This document shows positions 16,924-26,369 of a stretch of 64,000 nt of DNA, in pieces. The first letter of the stretch is position 1, and the number at the start of each line of letters is the position of its first letter. The position numbers and the translations under genes were made by a program. Under the pieces are notes generated by a model. The model was not told the origin of the DNA. It saw nothing but the letters and a program-made list of their open reading frames with translations, and did no database searches. Source of the stretch: Mycobacterium aquaticum (GTDB lineage: Bacteria > Actinomycetota > Actinomycetes > Mycobacteriales > Mycobacteriaceae); NCBI RefSeq assembly GCF_002086485.1, contig NZ_MVHF01000004.1, forward strand, positions 124,001 to 188,000. The letters are read 5' to 3'.

Positions 16924-17985
16924 ATGCGCGCCTACCAAGTCGTGGAGTTCAACGCTCCCATCGTTTGTACGGAAGTTCCTAACCCGGTACCCAGTGGGAC
17001 GGAAGTCGTTGTCGACGTGGTCACCTGCGGTCTGTGCCATTCGGACCTGCATTTCCACGAGGGCCACGTCAATCTCGGCGGGGACGCGAAACTGCCGGCC
17101 GGCATGCTCGGCATCAATACGCCCACCTCGCTCGGTCACGAGATCTATGGTCGGATCGCCGCTTTTGGACCGGATTCCGGGTACAGCCAGGCCGATATCG
17201 GGCGGCCGGTCGTCGTATATCCCTGGATTGGCTGCGGCCAATGCTCGGCGTGTCTGTCGGATCGCGACAACGAGTGCCCGACGCCGCATTCCATCGGTAT
17301 GCAGCGCCCCGGGGGGCATGCCGAAAAAGTCGTGGTGCGCGACAGCAAGTATCTTGCACCCGCCGACGGGCTGACCGACGACTATGCCGGCATTCTCGCT
17401 TGCGGCGGCCTCACTGCCTACGCGGCTCTCGCCAAACTTCCGCGTCGCGACGGCTGGATCGGGATCATCGGGGCAGGCGGAGTGGGCACCATGGCCCTGT
17501 CGATCGAGAAGGCTCTGTCGGACAGCAAGATCGCGATTCTGGACATCAGCGATGCGAAGTTACGGGCCGCCGTCGACAACTTCGGTGCCGACATGGCGCT
17601 GAACAGCCTGGAGGAGGGTCTCTCGGAAAGGCTGGTCCAAGAAACCGGCGGCTTCATCGGCATCATCGATTTTGTCGGGGCGCAGCAGACGCTTGAGCTG
17701 GGACTGTCATTGCTCCGCAACGGCGGCACGTACGTCGGGGTCGGGCTGTTCGGCGCCATGATCCAACTTCCCGTGGCGGTTCTGGCTTCCAAGCAACTCA
17801 GTCTCAAGGGTTCCTATTGCGGCAGCCTTGCCGAGTTCCGTGAGCTGGTCGAACACGCTCGAAACGGCAGGATCAAGCCGATACCGACAACGGTCGTTCC
17901 GATCGACACGATCAACCAGGGGTTCGAGGAGTTGCGCGCAGGCAAGATCGACGGGCGGCTGATCCACCGGCACGCTCACGCCTAG
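16924..17985 (+). CDS. Zinc-dependent alcohol dehydrogenase (MDR)
   Basis: 353 residues. Catalytic zinc ligands are Cys38 (TCGLCHSD) and His72-Glu73 (GHEIYG). Structural zinc ligands are Cys104, 107, 110 and 118 (GCGQCSACLSDRDNEC). The Rossmann motif GAGGVGTMA follows. This is a complete class of NAD(P)-dependent medium-chain dehydrogenase. It is 21 bp behind the aldehyde dehydrogenase with its own AGAGG site at the start, so it is the third gene of the marR operon and probably makes the aldehyde that the previous enzyme oxidises. The substrate is unknown. Confidence 0.9.
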   Translation: MRAYQVVEFNAPIVCTEVPNPVPSGTEVVVDVVTCGLCHSDLHFHEGHVNLGGDAKLPAGMLGINTPTSLGHEIYGRIAAFGPDSGYSQADIGRPVVVYPWIGCGQCSACLSDRDNECPTPHSIGMQRPGGHAEKVVVRDSKYLAPADGLTDDYAGILACGGLTAYAALAKLPRRDGWIGIIGAGGVGTMALSIEKALSDSKIAILDISDAKLRAAVDNFGADMALNSLEEGLSERLVQETGGFIGIIDFVGAQQTLELGLSLLRNGGTYVGVGLFGAMIQLPVAVLASKQLSLKGSYCGSLAEFRELVEHARNGRIKPIPTTVVPIDTINQGFEELRAGKIDGRLIHRHAHA

Positions 17986-17993
17986 CCGGGCAG

Positions 17994-18122
17994 CTACGCC
18001 CTCTGGCCGGCCACCTCGAGGAGAGCCGCGGCGGTGGCTCGCATCTTGCCGACATCGCCACCGGCCACTTCCATGCGAGCATCATTGGACAGGCTGCGTG
18101 TGGCACGGGCGATGTCACCCAA
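17994..18122 (-). CDS. Possible 42-residue protein or gene remnant
   Basis: The frame reads LGDIARATRSLSNDARMEV and then GGDVGKMRATAAALLEVAGQ before the stop. It is helical and compositionally protein-like, but starts at a TTG directly after an in-frame stop and lacks a ribosome-binding site. It could be a remnant of a larger gene or a small helical protein. It is convergent with the alcohol dehydrogenase. Confidence 0.3.
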   Translation of the reverse strand: MGDIARATRSLSNDARMEVAGGDVGKMRATAAALLEVAGQRA

Positions 18123-18182
18123 TCACACCATCTGGCAACGTGATTGACTGTCGGCCCAACGGATGACAACGGCGTGGCAGGC

Positions 18183-18494
18183 TCACAGATCGTCGATGTG
18201 GATGAGGCCGTCCTGAATGGCCCGGGCGACCAGGGCAGCCTTGGTCTTCGCGGGCCGTCCGACTGCGGCGTACTTTGCCCGCACTCGCTGCAGATGGGTG
18301 CGGACGGTCGTCGGCGCGATGTGCAATTGGCGGGCGACCGCTTCCTTGCTTTCGGTGTGGAACCAGGCGACGAGCACCTCGACTTCGCGGGGCGCAAGCT
18401 CGGGCTGCATGGCGGGTGTCATATCGGGAACAGACAAATCCGGGACACCTCTCAACCTGAAACTTGGTTCTATCGTCCGTTCGGCCGACAGCAA
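18183..18494 (-). CDS. Stand-alone LuxR-type helix-turn-helix protein
   Basis: Up to 103 residues, mostly a GerE/LuxR DNA-binding domain: LAPREVEVLVAWFHTESKEA, recognition helix in HIAPTTVRTHLQRVRAKY. No receiver, PAS or ligand domain precedes it. The start is uncertain: the frame opens at a TTG at 18494, and an ATG occurs at about 18422 right before the domain. It is divergent from a receiver-like protein at 18595, so the pair may be a split response regulator. Confidence 0.7.
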   Translation of the reverse strand: MLSAERTIEPSFRLRGVPDLSVPDMTPAMQPELAPREVEVLVAWFHTESKEAVARQLHIAPTTVRTHLQRVRAKYAAVGRPAKTKAALVARAIQDGLIHIDDL

Positions 18495-18594
18495 AAGCAG
18501 GTGGTCTTACACATATTTGCCAGACTTGGAGTTCGCCAAACGTCAATTGCTGAGAACTTCGGGCAAGATCTTGCCGGGCGTAGGAGGATTCAGT

Positions 18595-19338
18595 ATGGTC
18601 CACAGTCCTCGAATCCTGGTGGCATCGCCGCTGGCTCGGATCATCACGCCTGCGCTGGCCAACGCGTTCCCGGCCAGCGTGGTGGAAGAGGCGTTGGACC
18701 GTGACGATGTCCGCCGACAGGTTGCCGGCCGGGTTCGTTTCGACGTCGTGATCGCCGATCTGGTGTGGAATCACCCCGATCTGGAGTACACCTTTGACGG
18801 CCTGGATGTGCTCGACATCCTGCGTGCCGCAGACCGCCCGGCACCGGTGATCCTGGCGACTCAGGGGCACACGATCGAACTCGACCTGCTCGACGAGGCC
18901 AGGCTGCGCCCGGAGGTTGCCGCCGTGTTTCCCAAGTCTGTTGGTACCGCCGAGCTCGCTACGCTCGTCCGCGACGCCGCGGTGGGCCGACGACACATCG
19001 CAGCTGTGCCGGCATCCCGGAAACCTCCTCTGTACGAGGCGTTCCGCAGCCGCAAAGGACAGACGGCCGGACGGCTGGCCGGGGCGATCGCTGCGGGGCG
19101 GGCCACCGACGGCGTCACGCTTGCCGCGGCCGCGGGCGTCGCAGTCAACACCGCGAACAAGGTCGCCACCAACTATCTCGGTCCGATCATCATCCAGCGC
19201 GGTGAGCATGATCCCGACCTGCCGTTGACCCTGGCCGCCGTCTATCGGTGGTGCGGGCTGCATGCCCGCTACATCGTGAGTTGGTGCAGGCGCAACGGTC
19301 ACGCAGACGTGCTCAGATCGCCGAATATCGATTCATAG
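18595..19338 (+). CDS. Atypical response-regulator-like protein
   Basis: 247 residues from the ATG at 18595, with AGGAGG at 18582-18587. Residues 1 to about 135 follow the receiver fold: RILVASP in place of the usual acidic pair after beta-1, an Asp in VVIADL at the phosphorylation position, Thr in ILATQG and Lys in FPKSV. The acidic Mg-binding pair is missing, so phosphorylation is doubtful. The C-terminal half has a helix-turn-helix-like stretch (TLAAAAGVAVNTANKVA) and ends in an unassigned region. It is divergent from a lone LuxR-type domain, which suggests a joint function. Confidence 0.55.
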   Translation: MVHSPRILVASPLARIITPALANAFPASVVEEALDRDDVRRQVAGRVRFDVVIADLVWNHPDLEYTFDGLDVLDILRAADRPAPVILATQGHTIELDLLDEARLRPEVAAVFPKSVGTAELATLVRDAAVGRRHIAAVPASRKPPLYEAFRSRKGQTAGRLAGAIAAGRATDGVTLAAAAGVAVNTANKVATNYLGPIIIQRGEHDPDLPLTLAAVYRWCGLHARYIVSWCRRNGHADVLRSPNIDS

Positions 19339-19364
19339 CAATGAGATTGACGCGGCGAGTCACC

Positions 19365-21317
19365 CTACTTGGCGAGGCGTGACTGCTCCGCACGTACCAG
19401 CTGATCCTGATGCGGCGGGGGCTCATCGCGGTTCTGTGCCAGCCGGCGGATCGGCTCGTCGATGCTGCTCCTGGCCAGCAACCGGTACACGCGGATGGTG
19501 GGTAGCTCGCTGATGCGCTGGGTACGTCCGATGATCTGGCGTTCCACCTGCGGGCGCCACTGCGGTTCGGTGAGGATCACGACGAGCGGCGCCGGAACCT
19601 TGCGCAGATCGAGGGCTCCGCAATCGACCTGGGCCAGCAGCGTGGCGGGCCCGTGATGGGCGGCGAACTCGGCGATCACCGCCCGCGGATCGGGCACCGT
19701 GTCGTCCAGTGGGCCGAACACATTGCTGGGCAACGCTTTCCGGATCACCTCGAGCACCGGCACGAACTGTGAGAACACCACCACCCTGGCGCCGTTGATG
19801 TGGGCTTCGGCGGTCAACTCGATCAAGCGGTCGAGCTTGGCGGCCGGCTCGGGGGACCCTGACGGCCATGCGCCCTGCCGGATCGCGGTGAAGTTACCGC
19901 TGCCGACCGCGCGGCGATACCGTTCCCGGTCGGACCGCCCGAATCTGACCCATTCCTCGGTCGAGACGCGCAGGGGGAGTTCGTCGATCACGTCACGGAA
20001 GTCGCGGCGCAGGTACACGCGGTCCACCGTGCGGCGGAATCCGATCGACCCCCGCAGGCCTGCGTTGGGCGCCACCGTCGCGGCCACCTCTGGTTGCAGG
20101 TAGTCGACCAGATTGCGGAAACCGTCGATGCGGCTGTGCATCGGGATTCCGGTCAGGAACATGATGCGGTTGTCCGACGTGAGCACGTTACGCACCGCGC
20201 GGGCCCGGTCCGATTTCGGATCGCGCAGCAGATGGGCCTCGTCCACGATCACCAGGCCGGGGCGTACCCGAAGCGTGATCCGGACCAGCGTGGCGAAGGT
20301 CACGATCGCGACCCCGCCCTTGGCCTCCCACTCGGCCAGGCGCTCCTCACTCTGGCTGCCCCGGATTTCGATCGGGGTCAGGGTGGTGTGCTTGAGGGTC
20401 TCGTTGACCCAGTGGATGGCGAGGTTGGCCGGGCAGATCACCAGCACGTGCCGCATCTTCTCGGCGGCGGCCAGATGCGCGGCGACCGCCAGGGCCTGCA
20501 GGGTCTTGCCGAGCCCGAGTTCGTCGCAGAGCAGTACGCGTTGACGTGCCAGTGCGTACTGCGCGCCGAACGTCTGATAGCCGCGCAGCTGGGTACGCAG
20601 CAGCGACCGGTCGAGCGACACATGCTCGGCCTGCGCCGTCACCTCGGCGCCGACGAATCCTTGCTGGGCATCCACAATGGTGGTCCCCGAGGCGAATTCG
20701 CCGAGCAGCGTGTCGACGCCGGTGGGATCGCGGCGGTACTCGGCCCACACGTCGGACGCGGGTTGGCGGGCTTCTTCGATGCGCTCGATCAGTTCGGTGA
20801 CCTTGGCGACCGCGGGATCGGGGGCATCGGATTCGGCGGGCGTGGGCTGGGCCGCGGCGGCCCGGGTGCGCAATCGCGGCAACAGCCGCCGCAGCTGCTT
20901 GACGGCCGTGTCGGTCTTGCTCAGCGTGAGCAGGTTGGCGACCAGCTCGGTATCGCGCTCGGGGGTCAACCGCGGCCGCACGCCGCCGCGCAGGTGGTCG
21001 GCCTTGGCTTGGGCGGCGGCCTGCACGGCCTGGGCGGTGGCGATGTCGACGCCCGGCACCTGGGTGAGCGCTCGAGCCGGTACCGACTGGATGTCGGCGA
21101 CGGTGCGGTACTGCGGCGAGTTGGCCAGACCACCGAGCCGGGCCCCCCGCGTGAGATAGGCGCGCACGCTGTCGATGGGTGCTGACTGCAGGGTTTTGGC
21201 GACGATGGCGTCGGTGCTGGCCCGGATGTTCGCGGCAACTTCGGCCCGGAGTTTGCCGATCTCGGCGAGTGTGCCGTCAGCGCGGTTGACCAGTTCGGTG
21301 AGGTCGACGCGCTCCAT
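19365..21317 (-). CDS. SNF2-family DEAH ATPase with HhH-like N-terminus
   Basis: 650 residues. The N-terminal 240 residues include a helix-hairpin-helix-like stretch (IQSVPARALTQVPGVDIATA) that could contact DNA. The helicase core starts near residue 245: RGYQTFGAQYALARQRVLLC, Walker A as DELGLGKTLQ, motif II as VDEAHLLRDP, motif III as LTGIPMHSR. The C-terminal lobe has VVFSQF and ends with QIIGRTQRIS, the motif VI arginine region. It is probably an ATP-driven DNA translocase. No nuclease domain is seen. It is convergent with the receiver-like gene and divergent from the next. Confidence 0.85.
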   Translation of the reverse strand: MERVDLTELVNRADGTLAEIGKLRAEVAANIRASTDAIVAKTLQSAPIDSVRAYLTRGARLGGLANSPQYRTVADIQSVPARALTQVPGVDIATAQAVQAAAQAKADHLRGGVRPRLTPERDTELVANLLTLSKTDTAVKQLRRLLPRLRTRAAAAQPTPAESDAPDPAVAKVTELIERIEEARQPASDVWAEYRRDPTGVDTLLGEFASGTTIVDAQQGFVGAEVTAQAEHVSLDRSLLRTQLRGYQTFGAQYALARQRVLLCDELGLGKTLQALAVAAHLAAAEKMRHVLVICPANLAIHWVNETLKHTTLTPIEIRGSQSEERLAEWEAKGGVAIVTFATLVRITLRVRPGLVIVDEAHLLRDPKSDRARAVRNVLTSDNRIMFLTGIPMHSRIDGFRNLVDYLQPEVAATVAPNAGLRGSIGFRRTVDRVYLRRDFRDVIDELPLRVSTEEWVRFGRSDRERYRRAVGSGNFTAIRQGAWPSGSPEPAAKLDRLIELTAEAHINGARVVVFSQFVPVLEVIRKALPSNVFGPLDDTVPDPRAVIAEFAAHHGPATLLAQVDCGALDLRKVPAPLVVILTEPQWRPQVERQIIGRTQRISELPTIRVYRLLARSSIDEPIRRLAQNRDEPPPHQDQLVRAEQSRLAK

Positions 21318-21384
21318 GACTGTCGATCATCCCACTCCACCGTCGTGTCGCGTGCGCCGATTCCGCTCCGTCTACCGTGAAGGA

Positions 21385-22104
21385 ATGGACGAGGACCCCT
21401 CGGCCACCGATGCCGACACCGAGCGGCGATACCGCGAGATGGCCCGCAACCCGTTGCTGCCGCGCAGCCAGGTCGAGGATCTGGTGGTCGAATTCGATCG
21501 ACTGCTGGCCATCGCCGCGCCGCCGGAGGGCTTTCCGGAGCTGTCCATGTCGGAAACGTCGAGGACGGCGACGTGCGCGCGGCGAGGCTTGGTGCAGGGG
21601 CTGGCCGACCGCGACGCGGGGGACCGCGCCGAGCCGCGTCGTGAACAGCTCGCCGAACGCGTGATGGCAGCGCTGACAACGGTCACCGACTGCATCGACG
21701 GCATGCAGTCGCTGGAATCCGACAAACTCGACGCCGAGGCGACGGCCACCGCGGACGGTTTCATCGTGCAGGCCGGCGGAGGCGTGGCGATCGGAGCCGA
21801 CACCCAGGGTTCCCCTGAAGGCCAAGCCGGCGCACGCGCCCGCCATGAGCGCCGCATCGTGTCGACCGTTGCCGAGATGGACCGGCTGCAGTTGCGGACG
21901 GTCGACGCCATCCGCGAGCAATTGGATGTGGGCGAGACCGGGATCCCGTGGACGTTGATGGAGTGTGCCCGCGCCGGTCTGGATCTCAGCGGCAGCTTCG
22001 AGGCCAGTGCGCAGCTGCCGCATTCTCCGCTGCGGGATCTGATGGAACGGCTCGCCGCCGAGATGCACCGCGCCAACGCCGCGGCCCGCGGTGAATCGCG
22101 TTAG
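21385..22104 (+). CDS. Helical protein of unknown function
   Basis: 239 residues from the ATG at 21385 (MDEDPSATDADTERRYREMA). It is acidic and mostly helical with no membrane segment and no motif I recognise. AAGGA abuts the ATG with no spacer, while TACCGT at 21373-21378 is placed as a -10 element for a leaderless start, so the start is fairly safe but its mode of translation is not. It is divergent from the SNF2 gene (67-bp gap) and overlaps the YbhN-type gene by 4 bp at the 3' ends. Confidence 0.6.
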   Translation: MDEDPSATDADTERRYREMARNPLLPRSQVEDLVVEFDRLLAIAAPPEGFPELSMSETSRTATCARRGLVQGLADRDAGDRAEPRREQLAERVMAALTTVTDCIDGMQSLESDKLDAEATATADGFIVQAGGGVAIGADTQGSPEGQAGARARHERRIVSTVAEMDRLQLRTVDAIREQLDVGETGIPWTLMECARAGLDLSGSFEASAQLPHSPLRDLMERLAAEMHRANAAARGESR

Positions 22105-24476
22105 ATCATGTCGTTCTGGGTGAGCCAGCGCATCACGGGCCACCCCACGAAGACGGGCAGCCAGCACGTCAAAACCCGGTAGAGCAGCACCGCGGGCACG
22201 GCGATCGCGGCAGGCAACCCGAATGCGGCCAGACCACCGATCAGGGCGGCTTCGACCGCGCCGACGCCGCCGGGCGTCGGGGCTGCCGATGCCAGCGTCC
22301 CGCCGATCATCGTGACGACGGTGACGGTGACGAACGACGTGGTCCCTCCGAACGCCTCGACGCTGGCCCACAGCGCGAGCGCCGCACCGAGAGTCGTTCC
22401 CGCCGCGCCCAGCACGATGAGGCCCAGCCGTTTGGGCTCCTTGGCCAGGTCGACGAGATCGTCGGTCACCTCTTTGAGCCGCGGCCGCACGGCCGTCGCC
22501 AGCCAGTGCCGCAGCTTCGGCACCGACACGAACCCACCGATCAAACCGAGCGCCAGGCCCGCGATCAGATAGAGCACGGTCGCCGACGGCACGAAGTGCG
22601 ACAGATCCGCCCGCGCGCCCGCGGCGGTGGTGAACAGGATCAGCAGCAGCACGTGCACGATCACCTGCACGGTCTGCTGCAGGGCCACCGCGGCCGTCGC
22701 GCGCAGCGTGCTCAGCCCGGCCTTCTGCAGAAAACGCGTGCTCAGGGCGAGACCGCCCACGCCTGCCGGGGTGGTGGTGGCGGCAAAGGTGTTGGCCACC
22801 TGCATGATCGCCAGGTGCCGGAAGCTGACCAGCCCGTCGGCGCAGGCCCACAGCGCGGCCGCGGCTCCGACGTAGGTCAGCGCCGAAACAGTCAGGCCGA
22901 GCAGCGCCCACCACCAGTTCGCGGTGCCCAATTCGGAGAAGAACGTCGGGACCGTGCTGATGAACGGGTAGGCCACGTAGACCAGCGCGACCAGCAGCAC
23001 CAGCTGGATCACCTGGTTGCGGGTGAACCGCGTGATGGTCTCGGCCTGGATCTGGTCGGCGCCGGTCTGGTGCTTCACCTCATCGCGAGCCCGGGCCATC
23101 ACGGCTTTCGCGTCGGGCACGGCGTCGCGGACCCGGCCTGGCACCGCGGCCTTGGTCAGCCGGCCGGATGCGGTCAGCACGGTCTCGCGGCCGAACGCCT
23201 CGATCGCCGCGCGCACCGCCGAGGGCGCGTCGTACAACGCGGAGGTGGTCACCAGCAGCTGTGCGATATCAGACTGCAGCTGGGTGTCGGTGGCGCCGTA
23301 CTCGGCACTGCCGAACCCGCCGAAGAGCACCGCGCCGTCCTCGACGGTGATCTCCCGACTGCGTAGATCGCCGTGGGAGATCTGATGGTCGTGCAGCATG
23401 CGCAACGCGTTCCACACCTTCTGTACCCCGGCATCGTCGGTGCTCGAGTCCAGCGGGAGACCGCGCTTGGGATTGTGGGCGTACAACGTCCAACCGCGTT
23501 CCAGCGCGGCCACCGACATCGTCGACGTGCTGGCCAGACCGAGGTCGCCGATGGCGATGGCCATCAGTGCGCGGTGCTCGACGGCGCGACGCATGGACGT
23601 CTGCAGTGGGGCGGTTTCGTTGGCGCGCAACCGAAGCTTGCTCCATAGCTGGCGCACGGCGCCGCCGCTGCGTTGGTTGGGTCCGTAGAGCTCGACCACC
23701 GCGGTGGCGTCGGGATCCGGCGATGCAGCGTTGAGCAGCAGAGGCCCCGCGCCGGCCGGACGCAACACCGTGAACGACGACACCGTGAAACCGCGGTGCG
23801 CCAGTGCGCGCACGGCGCCGTCGAGCGGCACCTCGAGTGCGGGCGTGCCGACGACGAGGACCACCAGGGCGCCGACGAACCAGCCGACCGCCAGGCCGAG
23901 CAGGGTCCGGGCCGGCACCACCGCGCTGACCACCAGATGGATCGGCACGAATGCCAGCAGCAGCGTCCACCACCAGCGCCGCAGCCGCCGCGAGAGCCAC
24001 GGGCCCGACACCGTGAGCACCGCTGCGAGCATCGCGATCCAGCGGGGGTCGTCGAGGAACTGAGAGAGCTGGGTGTCGAGCCGGTCGGTCAGGTCGAAAT
24101 GCCATTGCGGAGCGGCGATGCCGTTGCCGGTGATCGACAGCGACAGGATCGCGATCAGACCGGCTGCCGCGTAGGCGCCGAGCAGTTTCCATTGCCGGGA
24201 CAGGATGAGGCTGACGAGGATCACGAACGGCAGGGCCAGGATGGCGATGCCGTATGCCAGGTACACCAGGTTGGACTGGGTGGGCGTGAGAACGCCGACG
24301 ATCTTGGAGATCGACCGCTCGAGCGCGACCCATTCGTAGCGGGTGATCAGCGAACTGGTGATGACCGTCGCGAGGAACAATGTCGCCATTGCCAGGCGCA
24401 GGATGTCGTTGGTACGCCGGGTCAGCGGTTGCAGCAGGCTGCCGGTGACGGTGATATCCCGTCCGTCAACGCGCAT
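22101..24476 (-). CDS. YbhN/UPF0104 membrane protein with kinase-like centre
   Basis: 791 residues in three parts. Residues 1 to about 230 hold 6-7 helices. Residues about 235-490 are soluble and resemble an aminoglycoside/RIO-type kinase: VAALERGWTLYAHNPKRGLP, then ISHGDLRSREITVEDGAVLF, where HGDL is the catalytic loop motif and GGFG stands where DFG/D-F-D would be. Residues about 500-791 are the lysylphosphatidylglycerol-synthase-type flippase domain (TTTPAGVGGLALSTRFL; AAPTPGGVGAVEAALIGGLA). It probably acts on an envelope lipid, with the central domain as a pseudokinase or regulator. The arrangement recalls mycobacterial MviN, where a kinase-like domain is attached to a lipid flippase, but the family here is different. 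Confidence 0.8.
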   Translation of the reverse strand: MRVDGRDITVTGSLLQPLTRRTNDILRLAMATLFLATVITSSLITRYEWVALERSISKIVGVLTPTQSNLVYLAYGIAILALPFVILVSLILSRQWKLLGAYAAAGLIAILSLSITGNGIAAPQWHFDLTDRLDTQLSQFLDDPRWIAMLAAVLTVSGPWLSRRLRRWWWTLLLAFVPIHLVVSAVVPARTLLGLAVGWFVGALVVLVVGTPALEVPLDGAVRALAHRGFTVSSFTVLRPAGAGPLLLNAASPDPDATAVVELYGPNQRSGGAVRQLWSKLRLRANETAPLQTSMRRAVEHRALMAIAIGDLGLASTSTMSVAALERGWTLYAHNPKRGLPLDSSTDDAGVQKVWNALRMLHDHQISHGDLRSREITVEDGAVLFGGFGSAEYGATDTQLQSDIAQLLVTTSALYDAPSAVRAAIEAFGRETVLTASGRLTKAAVPGRVRDAVPDAKAVMARARDEVKHQTGADQIQAETITRFTRNQVIQLVLLVALVYVAYPFISTVPTFFSELGTANWWWALLGLTVSALTYVGAAAALWACADGLVSFRHLAIMQVANTFAATTTPAGVGGLALSTRFLQKAGLSTLRATAAVALQQTVQVIVHVLLLILFTTAAGARADLSHFVPSATVLYLIAGLALGLIGGFVSVPKLRHWLATAVRPRLKEVTDDLVDLAKEPKRLGLIVLGAAGTTLGAALALWASVEAFGGTTSFVTVTVVTMIGGTLASAAPTPGGVGAVEAALIGGLAAFGLPAAIAVPAVLLYRVLTCWLPVFVGWPVMRWLTQNDMI

Positions 24477-24665
24477 GTTCCCCCTTTCGCGGCCCGCGAC
24501 AAAGGTAACCGGCTGTGTCGTCGATACCGGTCATTGGCCGTGATCGTCGCTTGCGGTTTGCCTGCGCAGCGAGCTCGGGAGTGCTATGAGAGGATGCCCC
24601 GTATTGACGCACCGGCGTGACGAATCCGCTTGGCGCACAGCACACCGAACTCATTGGAGCCTTAG

Positions 24666-26285
24666 ATGCGTGCCCGTCGAATACCTGAACCTCTTGTCGC
24701 CGCCGTCCTTGTGCTCGGCACGGTGCTGGCAACACTGGCCGTGATCGGTGCACTGGCGGGTGCCACGCGGTGGCCGACCGTGGCCGTGATCGGCGTCGGC
24801 CTGGTCGTCGGCGTCGTGTTCGGAGTCGCGAGTTGGGCGGTTTCGAGCGGACGCTCCGCCGTGATCGGACGCTGGGCGGTCGCGGTGGCGGTCGGTGCGG
24901 TGATCGGTGAGCTCGCGGCCATGGTCGTGTTCGGTGGCTCGATCGATCGCGTGCTGGCCGAGCAGGCGTCGGCCGCGCCGACAGTCACCGCGGCCGCAGG
25001 AGAGGTGGATCAGGCGCGGGCGGCCCGCACCAAGCTCGATGACGCCGTCACGCAGGCAGCCCAGCGCCGCGACGAGGCGCTGGTGGTGGCGCGTTGCGAA
25101 TTCAACCCGTCCCCGCAGTGCCCGCAGGTCCGTATCACCGGAGTGCCTGGCGTCGGGCCCGAGACCCGCACCGCCGACGATTTCCTCGCCGACACCCAGC
25201 GGGAGCTGGATACCGCGGTCGCGGACCGGGACGGCCGCGCCGCCGGGTTGGACGCGCAGATCTCCGCCGGGGAGCGGACGCTCGCGCAGGCGCGGGAGGC
25301 GGCGACGGCCGGTGGTGTGGGTGCGCGGTGGCTCGCGATGAACAGTTACACGCTTGGGCATCCGGGTGCGCTCGCGCTGCGCTTGCTGGTGGTCGGGTTC
25401 TTCGTGCTGCTGAGCGCGTTGCCGTTGATCCTGCGGTTGTGGCGCGGTGAGACGACGCCGGAGCGTGCCGACGATGCCCGCGCCGAACAGGAACGCGCCG
25501 AGCTCGACGCAGACACCGCGGTCGCCGTCAAACGTGCTCAGGTGCGGGCGACCATCGACGAGATGTGGGCCGAACAAGAGCTGACCCGCACGCAACTGGC
25601 CATCGAGGCGCAGAACGAGATCGACCGCGAACAGCAGCGTCGCCGGGTCATCGCGGCGCTGGACGCACCAATGCCCGAGCCACTGCAGGCGCAGGAGCCC
25701 CCGCGGCCTGTCACGGCGCACCGACCGGTCGAGGAGCCGCGACCCGAACTGATCGAGGCCGAACCGGTCGACCTGTACCTGCCGATCGCCGCCGCGGCCG
25801 AGGCGGCGAGCTTCGCCGCGCAGGCAAAAGAGCCGGACAACCTCCCGGCCCCGGCCCAGGCCGGACAACTCGACACACCCGCCGAGGACGCCCAGCCGAA
25901 GCGTGGCCCGGCCCTTCCCGGCATCCCGAACATTCCCGTCATCCCCGACGTCACCAAGGCCGCGGTGCGGTGGCTGCGGCCGTTCGTGCCGCCCATCGTC
26001 GCCGGTGCCATCGACAACGCCACCAAGCCGATCCGGCAGGTCTTCGAGGAAACGGAGGAGATCCACCTCACCGTCAAACGCACGCACAAGGTGACGGTCG
26101 AGACCGAGGCGCAACCGACTGCGACCCCGGCGCCGACAGTCACCTCCGAGCCCTCGGCGGGGTCCTGGCCCACGCATGTCCCGAGCGGGCGCATCGAATC
26201 CCAGCGCGGTTCGGCGCTGCGCGGCAGGCACGAGCGCGGCCAGCTATCTGATTCGAGTGGCCCTCGGCAATTACCACCCGCGTAA
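24666..26285 (+). CDS. DUF4407-type membrane/coiled-coil protein
   Basis: 539 residues. Three N-terminal helices (about 10-95), a long helical extracytoplasmic or cytoplasmic loop with two cysteines (RCEFNPSPQCPQVRI), a fourth helix (LRLLVVGFFVLLSALPLIL, about 240-260), then a charged coiled coil (residues 265-330) and a Pro/Glu-rich tail. This is the layout of DUF4407 proteins, of unknown function. Residues near the end (IPNIPVIPDVTKAAV) form a short conserved-looking segment. It is divergent from the YbhN gene and 84 bp ahead of the kinase gene on the same strand. Confidence 0.7.
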   Translation: MRARRIPEPLVAAVLVLGTVLATLAVIGALAGATRWPTVAVIGVGLVVGVVFGVASWAVSSGRSAVIGRWAVAVAVGAVIGELAAMVVFGGSIDRVLAEQASAAPTVTAAAGEVDQARAARTKLDDAVTQAAQRRDEALVVARCEFNPSPQCPQVRITGVPGVGPETRTADDFLADTQRELDTAVADRDGRAAGLDAQISAGERTLAQAREAATAGGVGARWLAMNSYTLGHPGALALRLLVVGFFVLLSALPLILRLWRGETTPERADDARAEQERAELDADTAVAVKRAQVRATIDEMWAEQELTRTQLAIEAQNEIDREQQRRRVIAALDAPMPEPLQAQEPPRPVTAHRPVEEPRPELIEAEPVDLYLPIAAAAEAASFAAQAKEPDNLPAPAQAGQLDTPAEDAQPKRGPALPGIPNIPVIPDVTKAAVRWLRPFVPPIVAGAIDNATKPIRQVFEETEEIHLTVKRTHKVTVETEAQPTATPAPTVTSEPSAGSWPTHVPSGRIESQRGSALRGRHERGQLSDSSGPRQLPPA

Positions 26286-26369
26286 GCCGCCCCGGAGACA
26301 CATGCGCCCTCGGTGATGTAACTTCGATCGACACATCGGCGCAGGGGGCCTGCGCTGAGAGGGAAAGCG

